64,000 nt of DNA, from the IMG/VR virus record IMGVR_UViG_3300025913_000021, positions 62,001 to 126,000 of that record; one strand, 5' to 3'. The position numbers were made by a program, and so were the translations under genes. The notes under the pieces are model-generated. The model was given only the letters and a program-made list of their open reading frames with translations. It was not told the DNA's origin and made no database searches. This DNA is from a virus. Shown piece after piece: positions 37,841 to 45,474 of the stretch. The stretch's first letter is position 1. Every line of letters starts with the position of its first letter.

Positions 37841-40114
37841 CTAGCTGATCGCGGAAAGCTCCGGTTGGTCGTAGCTCTCCTCCTGCTTGTCGAACGCGTA
37901 CTTCCAGGTGTACGGGTCGCCCCGCTTGCCCGAGCCGACGCGCTCGAAGTCCTTGCGGGTGTCCATGATGTCGATCAAGTGCATCTTGATCCGTCCAGGC
38001 TGGCACCCGAACCTGGCCGACGCCATGTGCAGGAACTCGTCCTCGATGACCGGGACGACCTCCAGCAGCACGTTGGCGACGTTCTCCGTGGACAGCGGCA
38101 AGCGCTTGGCGTGCACGCGCCGGTACGCCGCCGTGGTGCCCTCATCCTCGTCGTCCTCGGAGGAGAACTTGAACGGGGCGATCTCCGTGTAGTTGATCGA
38201 CTCCTTGCCGCGCTTGAGCAGCAGCGGGTCCGGTGCAGCCGCGTCACGGAACGCGGTGAAGGAGCAGATCACGTCGTAGGGGTTGGCGACCGAGCGCTCC
38301 TTGAAGTTCAGCAGCACCGTGCCGTTGACCCAGCCGGTCCAGAGGAACGAACCGGCGACCGAATCGACATCCGGCATTTCGTTGCGGGCGTTGCTGCCCT
38401 TCTTCTGGTGGTGCGTGAGGATGATCGAGACGCCGGTCTCGGCGATCACCTCGTCCAGCACCGCGAACACCTTGGTCAGTGAGCGCGAGGACTCGAAGTC
38501 GCCGCCGCCGAAGAACTTGTAGGCCGTGTCCAGGATGACGACCTCGGCGCTGTTGGCCGTCACCAGGTTGATCAACTGGTTGGCCGCGTTGTCGGCGTCG
38601 AGCCGCAGCGCGAAGTCGTGGTCGATGAGCAGCTTCTCCTCGGCGAGCTGATAGCCCGGCCGTCCGTCCATGAGCGTGTTGAGCCGGTCGTAGAGACTGC
38701 GCTTGCTCAGCTCACGGTCGAGCAGCAGCACTCTATGGCCGGGCGTCGGATTGCTGTTGGCGATCCCGAACCCCGGGAAGCCACCGCCCTTGCTCGTGGC
38801 CAGGAACGGGATGCCCGCCGCGATCGAGCACGCGAGGTTCTGCGCGAAGATGCTCTTGCCGACCTTCGGGGCTCCCGTGATCAGCAGCCGTCCACCCTTC
38901 GGCAGCAGACCGTTATCGACGAGGAACACCGCCTCCTCGGGAGGTGCCTGACGGATTTGGGCGAACGTCTGAACGACGAACGGTGACACCTTCGGCTTGC
39001 CGTCCACCAGCATGTCGAAGTCCATGAAGGTCTGGCCGTCGCGCATGATGAACTCGTTGATGTCCGTCTTGGGCGCGCCCTCGGGCAGCGGCAGCACGAC
39101 GTTGCGAGCCCGGTGCCCGAAGAAGTCCAGCAGCTTCGTCGCCGCGTCCTGGCCCGGGTTGTGCCCGGCGCAGTCCGCCTTCTCGACCGTGCCGCACTTC
39201 CGGCAGTTCTCGCGCTGATGCACGGCCGGGTTGTCGTTGTCCAGGACGATCACGATGTCCTTGGCGTGCATGAAGTATTGCGCCCACTCGGGCTTGAAGT
39301 TGGCCGCGCCCGGCAGCGACACCGCCATCTTCCCGTTGCGGGCGAGCAGCATCGCCTTGAACTCGCCCTCGCAGATGTAGACCCGGCCGCGCTCGTCACC
39401 GTTGGCGTGCCCTGGGTTGAACAGCCGCAGCGGGTCCTCGCGCACGGTGTCGTTCTGGCGCTCCCACCAATACTTCGACCCGTTGGGCCCGCCGTACATC
39501 GGCTTGCCCTTCTCGTTCACGCCGCGCTGCACCGGGTCGTAGTAGCGGAACGCGACCGGCCGACGACCCTCCAGGTAGGGGATGACGTAGTAGCCGCCGG
39601 AGTTCTTGCACTCCTCGATCTGCTCCTCCGTCATGCCCTCGGTGGGCTCCTTGACGTAGCGGTAGCCGATGCGGAAGCGGTCGATGATCTCGTCGTTGAG
39701 CCCCTTCTCGTACAGCACCTGGCGCAGGTCCGTTGTCAGACGCGCCTGGTACTTCTGGAGTTCGACGTTCTTGCTCTTGAAGCTCATCAAGAGCTGCGGG
39801 TCGTCGTTCACGCCGAAGAACTTCGAAAGGGTCTGGAGGTTGCCGCTCTCACCGCAGCTCGCCGCCTGGCAGTAATACTGCGAGGTCTTGGCGTCCAGGT
39901 AGAAGTGCGTCTTTTCGTTGCGGCCGAGCGAGCCTTCCTCCTCATGGAAGGGGCACTTGAACTCGTACTGGCCGTTCTGCGGTGCGACGCGGCGGGAGAG
40001 GAACCCGTACTTCTCCAATAGCTGCTTGGCGGCTTCGCCCTCGTTCCTCGGCCCACTTGCCCTTTGTTCGGATTGGGCGCTACGCTGATCGGGCACCAGC
40101 ATGAGACGAGCCAC
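37841..40114 (-). CDS. DNA primase-helicase
   Basis: 757 residues from GTG at 40114. Domains in order: CHC2-type zinc domain (CPFH 54-57, then YYCQAASC 80-87), TOPRIM primase core (about 245-300, VYICEGEFKAML, IVIVLDNDNP), and a RecA-fold helicase/ATPase of the RepA-like type with Walker A GAPKVGKS (about 409-416) and Walker B VVILDTAYKFFGGGDF (about 523-538). It lays RNA primers and unwinds the fork in phage DNA replication. An AGAGAGAT leader precedes it, downstream of a strong terminator, so it probably has its own transcription start. Confidence 0.92.
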   Translation of the reverse strand: MARLMLVPDQRSAQSEQRASGPRNEGEAAKQLLEKYGFLSRRVAPQNGQYEFKCPFHEEEGSLGRNEKTHFYLDAKTSQYYCQAASCGESGNLQTLSKFFGVNDDPQLLMSFKSKNVELQKYQARLTTDLRQVLYEKGLNDEIIDRFRIGYRYVKEPTEGMTEEQIEECKNSGGYYVIPYLEGRRPVAFRYYDPVQRGVNEKGKPMYGGPNGSKYWWERQNDTVREDPLRLFNPGHANGDERGRVYICEGEFKAMLLARNGKMAVSLPGAANFKPEWAQYFMHAKDIVIVLDNDNPAVHQRENCRKCGTVEKADCAGHNPGQDAATKLLDFFGHRARNVVLPLPEGAPKTDINEFIMRDGQTFMDFDMLVDGKPKVSPFVVQTFAQIRQAPPEEAVFLVDNGLLPKGGRLLITGAPKVGKSIFAQNLACSIAAGIPFLATSKGGGFPGFGIANSNPTPGHRVLLLDRELSKRSLYDRLNTLMDGRPGYQLAEEKLLIDHDFALRLDADNAANQLINLVTANSAEVVILDTAYKFFGGGDFESSRSLTKVFAVLDEVIAETGVSIILTHHQKKGSNARNEMPDVDSVAGSFLWTGWVNGTVLLNFKERSVANPYDVICSFTAFRDAAAPDPLLLKRGKESINYTEIAPFKFSSEDDEDEGTTAAYRRVHAKRLPLSTENVANVLLEVVPVIEDEFLHMASARFGCQPGRIKMHLIDIMDTRKDFERVGSGKRGDPYTWKYAFDKQEESYDQPELSAIS

Positions 40115-40157
40115 GGTTCAGTTCCTATCTCTCTCGGGACGGGCGAAGTGCTTATCG

Positions 40158-40204
40158 TGCTGGGAGAGGGGTCCGAGCGGTCGAGGTTCGGACCCCTCTC
40201 AGCA
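40158..40204 (-). terminator. strong terminator between SSB-like and primase genes
   Basis: GAGAGGGGTCCGA (40164-40176) pairs perfectly with TCGGACCCCTCTC (40188-40200), and TGCT/AGCA extends the stem after a small bulge. It ends transcription from the SSB-like gene side on the minus strand. No U-run follows. Confidence 0.8.
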
Positions 40205-40212
40205 TCTTCCGC

Positions 40213-40803
40213 CTAGAACGGCGGGTCGTCGTCCGCCACCGCCCAGGCCGGGACCTGAGTAGACGGTGCCGGGACCTGCGGCTGGGATTGGACGGCCGTC
40301 TGAACGCTCGTCGGCTGCTGGCTCGGGGCGTCGTCCTTGAACAGCCCGGCCGGGATGTTGGCCGTGCCGCCGAGCGGACCTGCCGGGAGCATGTCGTCGA
40401 TCTGGTGCCGACGGCTGCCGTCGTTGCGGACGTAGGAGCCGGTGACCGCCTTGGCCTGGCGACCGATGAGCAGGTCGGTGTCCAGCTCGAAGCCCGCGTC
40501 CAGCTCGCCCATGTTGAGCAGGGCCTCGCTCCAGCGACGGAGCTTGTTGTCCGGGTGCGTGGTGAAGCGGTTGCTGGTCGAGCCCCAGATGTTCGAGCCG
40601 ATCAGCTCCATGTACTCCTCGTCGCCCTTGAAGCGGTCGGGGATGTCACGGATGACGCACTTGAACTCCAGCTTGGTCCAGCCCTCGCCGCCGCCCTTCG
40701 GGGTGACGTTGCGCTCGCGGATGTCCTGGACCTCGATGAGGATCAGCGTCTCGTCCGGCAGGACGCCGAACTCCTTCGCTTCCTCCAACATCATCTTCGG
40801 CAT
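40213..40803 (-). CDS. SSB-like single-stranded DNA-binding protein
   Basis: 196 residues. An N-terminal OB-like region (ETLILIEVQDIRERNV, WTKLEFKCVIRD), a middle part, a Pro/Gln-rich linker (about 155-185) and the tip AVADDDPPF. The acidic, Phe-ended tip is the protein-docking tail of single-stranded DNA-binding proteins. The core does not look like classical SSB and may be a phage family such as DUF669-type proteins. It lies between primase and the Sak4-like ATPase, consistent with replication. Confidence 0.78.
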   Translation of the reverse strand: MPKMMLEEAKEFGVLPDETLILIEVQDIRERNVTPKGGGEGWTKLEFKCVIRDIPDRFKGDEEYMELIGSNIWGSTSNRFTTHPDNKLRRWSEALLNMGELDAGFELDTDLLIGRQAKAVTGSYVRNDGSRRHQIDDMLPAGPLGGTANIPAGLFKDDAPSQQPTSVQTAVQSQPQVPAPSTQVPAWAVADDDPPF

Positions 40804-40854
40804 TGCTGTACTCGCTCTCTGGTATCGGCGTTATCGCTGGGATCTGCTGGCGTC

Positions 40855-42396
40855 TCAGACCGACGCCTTGGTCTTGCTCTCGGCCTTGTAGTCCTTCACG
40901 CACAAGGGCTTCTGGAAGCGGGTCATGGCGAGGTTGGCGATGTCCACGTCGTCCACCACCTCCCCACACGTCGCGCACTTGGTGCCTGGCACGACCTCGC
41001 GTCCAATCTCCACGCCGCCTAGCTGGTCCTTCACGAGCGCCACGGCCTCGTCCATCTGGGCCTGCTCGGAAGTCCCCGTTTCGGGAGGCGTAGGAGTTGC
41101 ATCGGCCGAGGGAGCCGGGGTTGTCACCTCCTCTGCGGGCTCCACGGGAGGCTTCGGCGGGGTCTCGACGTTTCCGACGCCCGTCTGAACGCCGGGCAGG
41201 TCCCCGGCGTAGGCGTCGTACGCCTTGAGGTAGTCGATGATCGTCCCCCGGTCGGTGACCTGACCGGCCAGAGCGTCGGCCTTCACCGCGACGAACCACT
41301 TCGCGATCATGCGGGCCTTGCCCAGAGTCCAGGTCTGGATGTCGGCCGGAAGCGCCAGAGAATGGGCCATGTAGTGCTTCGTGAGGACCTGGAGACCGCC
41401 CGCGTTGATCGGCTTGTCGTCGTCCGACAGGGGCACGCCGGGGGTCGTCGCCTCGGTCGGCTGCGGCGCGGGAGCCGGTGCTGCGGCGGGAGCAGGTTCG
41501 GGCGCGCTGGGCGCTTGTGCCGTGCTCACGTTTTGAGCGCCAGTTGGAGCCTGCTCGGGCTCCGGGAGGTTGGCGATCTTGATGCCCTCGGTCGCCTGCG
41601 GCTGAGCCACCGGCTTCGGCGCATCCACCGTGATCTCGGTCGGGTTCTGGCTCGGCACGTCGCGCTTGATGCCCTTGAACACCGCATCGAACAGCGTCGA
41701 GAACTTCGGCTCGCTGATCTCCGGCACCCGGCCCGCCGCCCGGTTGCCCAGACTCGGGTTCTTGAGGTCGCCCTCGTTCTTGAGGAAGTACGCGATCTTC
41801 GGGTTGCCCTGCGCGTCCACCTGCCGGTCGCGGAACGCGAGCAGCGAGAAGTCCACGAAGCCCGCCACCTCGTCCTTGATCCCGCCCTGGAGCGCGGGAG
41901 CGTAAATGAGCCTCGACTCGTCGTCCTGCGTGGTGCTCGTGTGCACCGTGAAGATCACGTTCATCGGCAGCGCGACGAACGCCTTGAGGATCGTCGCCAT
42001 GCGCTCCTTGAGCGTGCCCCAGTCGGCCTGCTGCATGGACGTGCGTCGGTTTTCCTTGAGGATCTCCTTCTTGAGCATCTCCTGCCAGGCGTCGAGCGTG
42101 TCGATCGCCACCGTGTCGATCTGCGGCAGGCCGAGCTGCTTCGCCGCCTTCGAGCGCATCGTGTCGTCCTGGAGGACGGTGTGCAGCGTCTGGAGCTTGT
42201 CCGTGCCGTCGATCTCGACGTACGGGATGTCCATGTGCGCGATGGACATCAGGCCCGCCTCCACGGCCGCGACGACGATGTTCGGCGCGGTCGCCAGGAA
42301 GGTGGTCTTGCCGGACTTCGGTGGACCCTGCAACAGGATCTTGAGGTAGCGCGGGTAGTCGGCATCACCCGTGCGCTTGAACGCGAACTGAGCCAT
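40855..42396 (-). CDS. Sak4-like RecA-fold ATPase with C-terminal zinc motif
   Basis: 513 residues. The N-terminal 240 residues form a phage Sak4/AAA_24-type RecA fold: Walker A GPPKSGKT (24-31), Walker B TVAIDTLDAW (about 94-103) and VIFTVHTST. Such proteins promote single-strand annealing or load recombinases. An unusually long Pro/Ala/Thr-rich linker (about 240-320) and a second domain (about 325-400) follow, then a zinc unit CATCGEVV...PLC near the end. The extra 270 residues are not typical of the family. GA-repeat leader AGAGAGAGAGA at 42402-42412. Confidence 0.82.
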   Translation of the reverse strand: MAQFAFKRTGDADYPRYLKILLQGPPKSGKTTFLATAPNIVVAAVEAGLMSIAHMDIPYVEIDGTDKLQTLHTVLQDDTMRSKAAKQLGLPQIDTVAIDTLDAWQEMLKKEILKENRRTSMQQADWGTLKERMATILKAFVALPMNVIFTVHTSTTQDDESRLIYAPALQGGIKDEVAGFVDFSLLAFRDRQVDAQGNPKIAYFLKNEGDLKNPSLGNRAAGRVPEISEPKFSTLFDAVFKGIKRDVPSQNPTEITVDAPKPVAQPQATEGIKIANLPEPEQAPTGAQNVSTAQAPSAPEPAPAAAPAPAPQPTEATTPGVPLSDDDKPINAGGLQVLTKHYMAHSLALPADIQTWTLGKARMIAKWFVAVKADALAGQVTDRGTIIDYLKAYDAYAGDLPGVQTGVGNVETPPKPPVEPAEEVTTPAPSADATPTPPETGTSEQAQMDEAVALVKDQLGGVEIGREVVPGTKCATCGEVVDDVDIANLAMTRFQKPLCVKDYKAESKTKASV

Positions 42397-42422
42397 TCCA
42401 ATCTCTCTCTCTGTTGGGGACC

Positions 42423-42451
42423 GCGCGGGGTCGGCCGAGGTAACCCCGCGC
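42423..42451 (-). terminator. strong terminator before the Sak4-like gene
   Basis: GCGCGGGGT (42423-42431) pairs with ACCCCGCGC (42443-42451) over an 11-nt loop; GGACC and GGTCC outside can extend it after a bulge. On the minus strand it follows the wHTH gene and precedes the GA-rich leader of the Sak4-like gene. Confidence 0.75.
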
Positions 42452-42465
42452 GGCCGGTCCTGTTC

Positions 42466-42855
42466 CTACGTCGCCCGCCACACGGTCTGTGGCGACTGAT
42501 GAGAACTCATCCGCGTCTGGCCGGTGTCCACGACGAAGCCGTCGCGCACCAGCTCCCGCACTCGCGGGCCGACGTGGCTGTACTCCATGCCGAGCCTGGT
42601 GCCCAGCTCCTCGTAGGTCAGTCCGTTCGTACCGGCAGCGGTGATCGCGTCCAGGCACAAGCGGCGGTTGGTTCCGGCCTTCGGTGCTCCTGCTCGGGCA
42701 CCGGCCTTCTGCACGGCGTTGTCGGTCGAGGCGCTCAACGTCGGCGGGTTGCGTGGGATCGACTTGCCCGCGTTCGAGGGGCACGTCGGGTCGGTGCACT
42801 GCATGGTCGCCGTGTCCTTGCTGACCTGCATGCACTGGAGGCAACGGACCTTCAT
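42466..42855 (-). CDS. zinc-ribbon and winged-helix protein
   Basis: 129 residues. CLQCMQVSKD and CTDPTCPSN form an N-terminal zinc ribbon; after a basic linker, LCLDAITAAGTNGLTYEELG, RLGMEYSHVGPRVRELVRDG is a winged helix-turn-helix. A DNA-binding regulator or replication accessory protein. Its stop lies just before the terminator at 42423. Confidence 0.74.
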   Translation of the reverse strand: MKVRCLQCMQVSKDTATMQCTDPTCPSNAGKSIPRNPPTLSASTDNAVQKAGARAGAPKAGTNRRLCLDAITAAGTNGLTYEELGTRLGMEYSHVGPRVRELVRDGFVVDTGQTRMSSHQSPQTVWRAT

Positions 42856-43346
42856 CAGTGCCCCACGTACCCGATCCCCACGTGATCGGTGTAAGCGTCC
42901 ATGCTGATCAACTCGACGCCTCGGTTGACCGAACCGACGATGCCGGTCGCGTTGACGACGGCGCGGGAGAGCTTGCCCTGCTTGCCGACGAACACCGCGA
43001 CGTGGCTGACGCTGTTCGGGTGCGTGATCGAGCCGTAGTAGAACACCAGATCGCCGGGCTTGATCCAGAACATCGGCCAGTGCAGAGCACCGTGACCGGC
43101 GTCGTGCAGCGTCTTGCCGTGCTCGTCGATGCGGATGCCTCGGGCCACCGTGCGCACGCCGGGCGCGGTGATGAGCGCACCGGAGTTGTGCGGCAGCTCG
43201 ATGAACGGCTTCCAGGCAGCGAGCACCGAGCCGGAGCAGTCGTAGCTGTTCGGGCCCGCCGCGCCCCACTGGTAGGGCTTGCCGAGCTGACTCAGCGCAC
43301 GCTGTACGACCTCGGTGCGCTGCAAGTCGGTGAATCGGACGCTCAT
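42855..43346 (-). CDS. NlpC/P60 family peptidoglycan hydrolase
   Basis: 163 residues. YQWGAAGPNSYDCSG (nucleophile Cys37), HPNSVSHVAVFVG (His115) and a later His give the Cys-His catalytic layout. These enzymes cut peptide bonds in the wall. It has no binding domain or signal peptide. It lies among replication genes 11 kb from the LysM lysin, so it may be a second lysis enzyme that cuts a different bond. Confidence 0.85.
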   Translation of the reverse strand: MSVRFTDLQRTEVVQRALSQLGKPYQWGAAGPNSYDCSGSVLAAWKPFIELPHNSGALITAPGVRTVARGIRIDEHGKTLHDAGHGALHWPMFWIKPGDLVFYYGSITHPNSVSHVAVFVGKQGKLSRAVVNATGIVGSVNRGVELISMDAYTDHVGIGYVGH

Positions 43347-43630
43347 CCGATCTGCACCTCCACCCATCCATCCTCGGGATCGGTCATCTTGACCATCGTG
43401 AGCTTGTAGTGCATGGCGATGAGATCGACCTGGGCCAGCGAGTCCTCGCGGACCATGCCCTTCCACCAGGGCCGGTACCTCAGCGTCGCCATGATCTCGC
43501 CGCAGGCCCATCCGGCGACGAACGCCTCGTCGTCGTACGGCCCGCCTCGCGAAGTGACGACGGTGAACGGCATGACCAGGCTGAACTCCTGGCCACCCTC
43601 GTCGGTGAAGTGCTGATCGTCGTCGGTCAC
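43343..43630 (-). CDS. hypothetical protein
   Basis: 95 residues from GTG at 43630. An alpha-beta protein (FSLVMPFTVVTSRGGPYDDE, YRPWWKGMVREDSLAQVD). The residue pattern is not one I recognise. Overlaps both neighbours by 4 nt. Confidence 0.7.
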   Translation of the reverse strand: MTDDDQHFTDEGGQEFSLVMPFTVVTSRGGPYDDEAFVAGWACGEIMATLRYRPWWKGMVREDSLAQVDLIAMHYKLTMVKMTDPEDGWVEVQIG

Positions 43631-43758
43631 AACGCCCACTCCGTTCCGCAGGAGCACTTCACGAGCAGTCCCTTCGCACTGATGTCCCAGAGCGGCGCGG
43701 AGACGCGGCGCTCCTCCTGCTTGTGCTTGAGCACCTTGCGGTGCCACCAGCGGTTCAC
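43627..43758 (-). CDS. 43-residue basic miniprotein with CxC
   Basis: MNRWWHRKVLKHKQEERRVS at the start, basic and Trp-rich, then LLVKCSCGTEWAL. GTG at 43758 and TGA at 43627 each overlap the neighbouring gene by 4 nt, which with coding bias makes it convincing despite its size. It follows the LexA-type gene and may bind nucleic acid. Confidence 0.65.
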   Translation of the reverse strand: MNRWWHRKVLKHKQEERRVSAPLWDISAKGLLVKCSCGTEWAL

Positions 43759-43985
43759 GGGATCAACTGGATCGCTCGGGCGGTGTTCTCGCCGCGCTTG
43801 ATCCATCCCTGCATTTCCAGTCGGCGCAGTCGGCTCTGCACGGTGGACGTGCTCGACAACCCGACGGCCTTGCCGATCTCACGCACCGTCGGAGCCCAGC
43901 CGGTCTCCTCGATGTGCTTTTGGATGAACGTCAGAATCTTCTTGTCGTGGGCGGTGGGCTTGGGTCGCTCGATGACGGCCTTCAC
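43755..43985 (-). CDS. LexA-type winged-helix protein without protease domain
   Basis: 76 residues from GTG at 43985. KILTFIQKHIEETGWAPTVR, EIGKAVGLSSTSTVQSRLRR, LEMQGWIKRG is the LexA N-terminal DNA-binding domain. The self-cleaving protease domain of LexA is absent, so it cannot be removed by RecA-driven cleavage. It lies directly downstream of the Cas4-like gene in the operon controlled by the 44789-44993 region, where LexA-like half-sites occur. A phage repressor or competitor of host LexA is likely (inference). Confidence 0.83.
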   Translation of the reverse strand: MKAVIERPKPTAHDKKILTFIQKHIEETGWAPTVREIGKAVGLSSTSTVQSRLRRLEMQGWIKRGENTARAIQLIP

Positions 43986-44788
43986 TCCAGTCCCTCCTCG
44001 GCTCGTGATGGCAACCCGCAGACCTTCCGGAACTCGCAGAACTCGCACTTCTCGCCGGACAGGTCCGGCACGAAGATCCCGAGAGCGATGCTCTGCTCGA
44101 TCTGGTCGCACGCGTAGCGCAGACGGTTGTAGTGCATCTGGGTGCGTTGCCCGGCGGTGATCCGCTTCGGTGCACGAAGCTGCACCCACTCGCCCTCGCG
44201 GGGCGCGTTGGCCAGCTCGGTGAACAGTCGCGGGCCGTCGGGGATGTTGGCCCAGAACTCCTGCTGGGTGGTCGCGTAGCAGTAGGCGGAGAACTGCACG
44301 TCGTGTGCGAGGTAGTCCCTCGTCGGCTGCTTGCTGCCGGTCTTGTAGTCGCTGATCAGGACGCTGTACGAGCCGTCCTTCTGGGTTCGCAGGCACACCT
44401 TGTCGGCCGTGCCCGCGAGGGTGCTGCCGTCACCGATGGGGACCTCGAACTGGTACTCACGGGCGAGCACGATGTCGGTGTCCCACTGGATCAAGGACCA
44501 CCAGTCGCGCAGGATGCGGTAGCCCAGGTCGGTGTAGGTCGAGTGGTCGTATCGGGGGATCAGGTAGTCGTAGTCGAGATCGAAGTCCGCGAGGTGTTGC
44601 CAGATCGCGGTGAAACGATCTATGCCGACCTGCGGGTCGTAGGCCAGCTCCATCTGCATCACGGCATCGTGGATCGCCGTGCCGAAGCTCATCGCGCTGG
44701 ACTGTTCGCGCGGTGCTCCCTGATCTTGGAAGCGATACCGCAGCGAGCACTCCGTGAACAACTTGATGGTGGACTGGCGGAACTGCAT
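43982..44788 (-). CDS. Cas4/RecB-like exonuclease (PD-(D/E)XK, iron-sulfur)
   Basis: 268 residues from ATG at 44788, preceded by GGGAGGGTGACTGGC; an upstream ATG at 44842 has no ribosome-binding site. QSTIKLFTECSLRYRF at the N-terminus, GTADKVCLRTQKDG and LISDYKTGSKQ (nuclease motifs II/III) and the C-terminal CEFCEFRKVC, which with Cys14 gives the four cysteines of a 4Fe-4S cluster, as in Cas4 and AddB. Phage members process DNA ends for recombination. No CRISPR array is present here. Confidence 0.87.
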   Translation of the reverse strand: MQFRQSTIKLFTECSLRYRFQDQGAPREQSSAMSFGTAIHDAVMQMELAYDPQVGIDRFTAIWQHLADFDLDYDYLIPRYDHSTYTDLGYRILRDWWSLIQWDTDIVLAREYQFEVPIGDGSTLAGTADKVCLRTQKDGSYSVLISDYKTGSKQPTRDYLAHDVQFSAYCYATTQQEFWANIPDGPRLFTELANAPREGEWVQLRAPKRITAGQRTQMHYNRLRYACDQIEQSIALGIFVPDLSGEKCEFCEFRKVCGLPSRAEEGLE

Positions 44789-44993
44789 GCCAGTCACCCT
44801 CCCACCCACCACTGACAAGAACGGCCCGTCGAATCCGAACATCGGACCCGTTTGTTCGAGTCGTTCGAGGCGGTGTCGAGGAAGTTAGCACCCTCTACAG
44901 AGGGTCACCAAGACCCAGTTTTTGCCCGTCTTTGTTCGGATTGGCAGGCTGTTCGGACGAACGTCCGTTCCTGCTCGTTCACAGAGAGTACGC
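44789..44993 (-). promoter_or_regulatory. regulatory hub: promoter with internal palindrome and LexA-like site
   Basis: Minus-strand promoter TTGGTG (44906-44911), 18-nt spacer, TAACTT (44882-44887). The spacer contains the perfect palindrome ACCCTCT-AC-AGAGGGT (44890-44905), a classic operator position. Upstream are two TGTTCGG copies (44933-44939, 44950-44956) and CGAAC-GTCC-GTTC (44958-44970), close to a LexA box. A CCGAACA copy lies downstream at 44835-44841. It should control the Cas4-like and LexA-type operon. Confidence 0.65.
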
Positions 44994-45464
44994 CTAGTTT
45001 CCTGGCGTCGCCGGGCCTGCTGGGGACTCGCCTGTGGACTGCACCGACCCGATCTTCCCGACGCTCATCGAGTGCCGACTCACGTAGCTCATCGGCTGGT
45101 CGGACACGTCGGTCCTGGGTGGGAGGCCGAGCTTCTCGTCGGTGACGCCCTTGCGCTGGAGCTTGTCGCTGATGCCGCTGGGCTTCCATACCCGCAGGTA
45201 CGAACCCTCGGCCAGCAGCCACGTCGTGACCGCGCTGATCACGCTGGCCTGCCACACGAAGTGCTGGTTCGCCTTGATCGCGTCGAGCCACTGAGTGAGC
45301 ACGGCCGAGACGCCGGATAGACCCGCGAGGATCGCAGCCTTGAGCCCCTTGTTCATGGACTCGTTGGTGAAGTAGCCAACCGCGTTCGGCAGGACGATGC
45401 CGATGATCAGCGAGATCACGCCCGCCGTGTTGAAGGCGACCGCGACTGGGGCGTTGGAGGACAT
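44994..45464 (-). CDS. holin-like membrane protein
   Basis: 156 residues. Hydrophobic segments at about 8-31 (VAFNTAGVISLIIGIVLPNA), 42-58 (LKAAILAGLSGVSAVLTQW) and 68-85 (FVWQASVISAVTTWLLAEG), then a polar tail of 65 residues. Size and layout fit actinophage holins, which time lysis by opening the membrane. A short upstream reading frame and a hairpin in its leader may delay expression. Confidence 0.65.
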   Translation of the reverse strand: MSSNAPVAVAFNTAGVISLIIGIVLPNAVGYFTNESMNKGLKAAILAGLSGVSAVLTQWLDAIKANQHFVWQASVISAVTTWLLAEGSYLRVWKPSGISDKLQRKGVTDEKLGLPPRTDVSDQPMSYVSRHSMSVGKIGSVQSTGESPAGPATPGN

Positions 45465-45474
45465 GGATTCCCTT

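Noticed and set aside
43982-44788. A CRISPR-Cas locus because of the Cas4-like protein
   Set aside because: No repeat-spacer array and no other cas gene is present; Cas4-like nucleases are common phage recombination enzymes.
40063-44944. Identical 14-mer TTTGTTCGGATTGG at 40063-40076 and 44931-44944
   Set aside because: A few 14-nt matches are expected by chance in 64 kb. The first copy lies in coding sequence of the primase. Only the shorter core is used in the motif finding.
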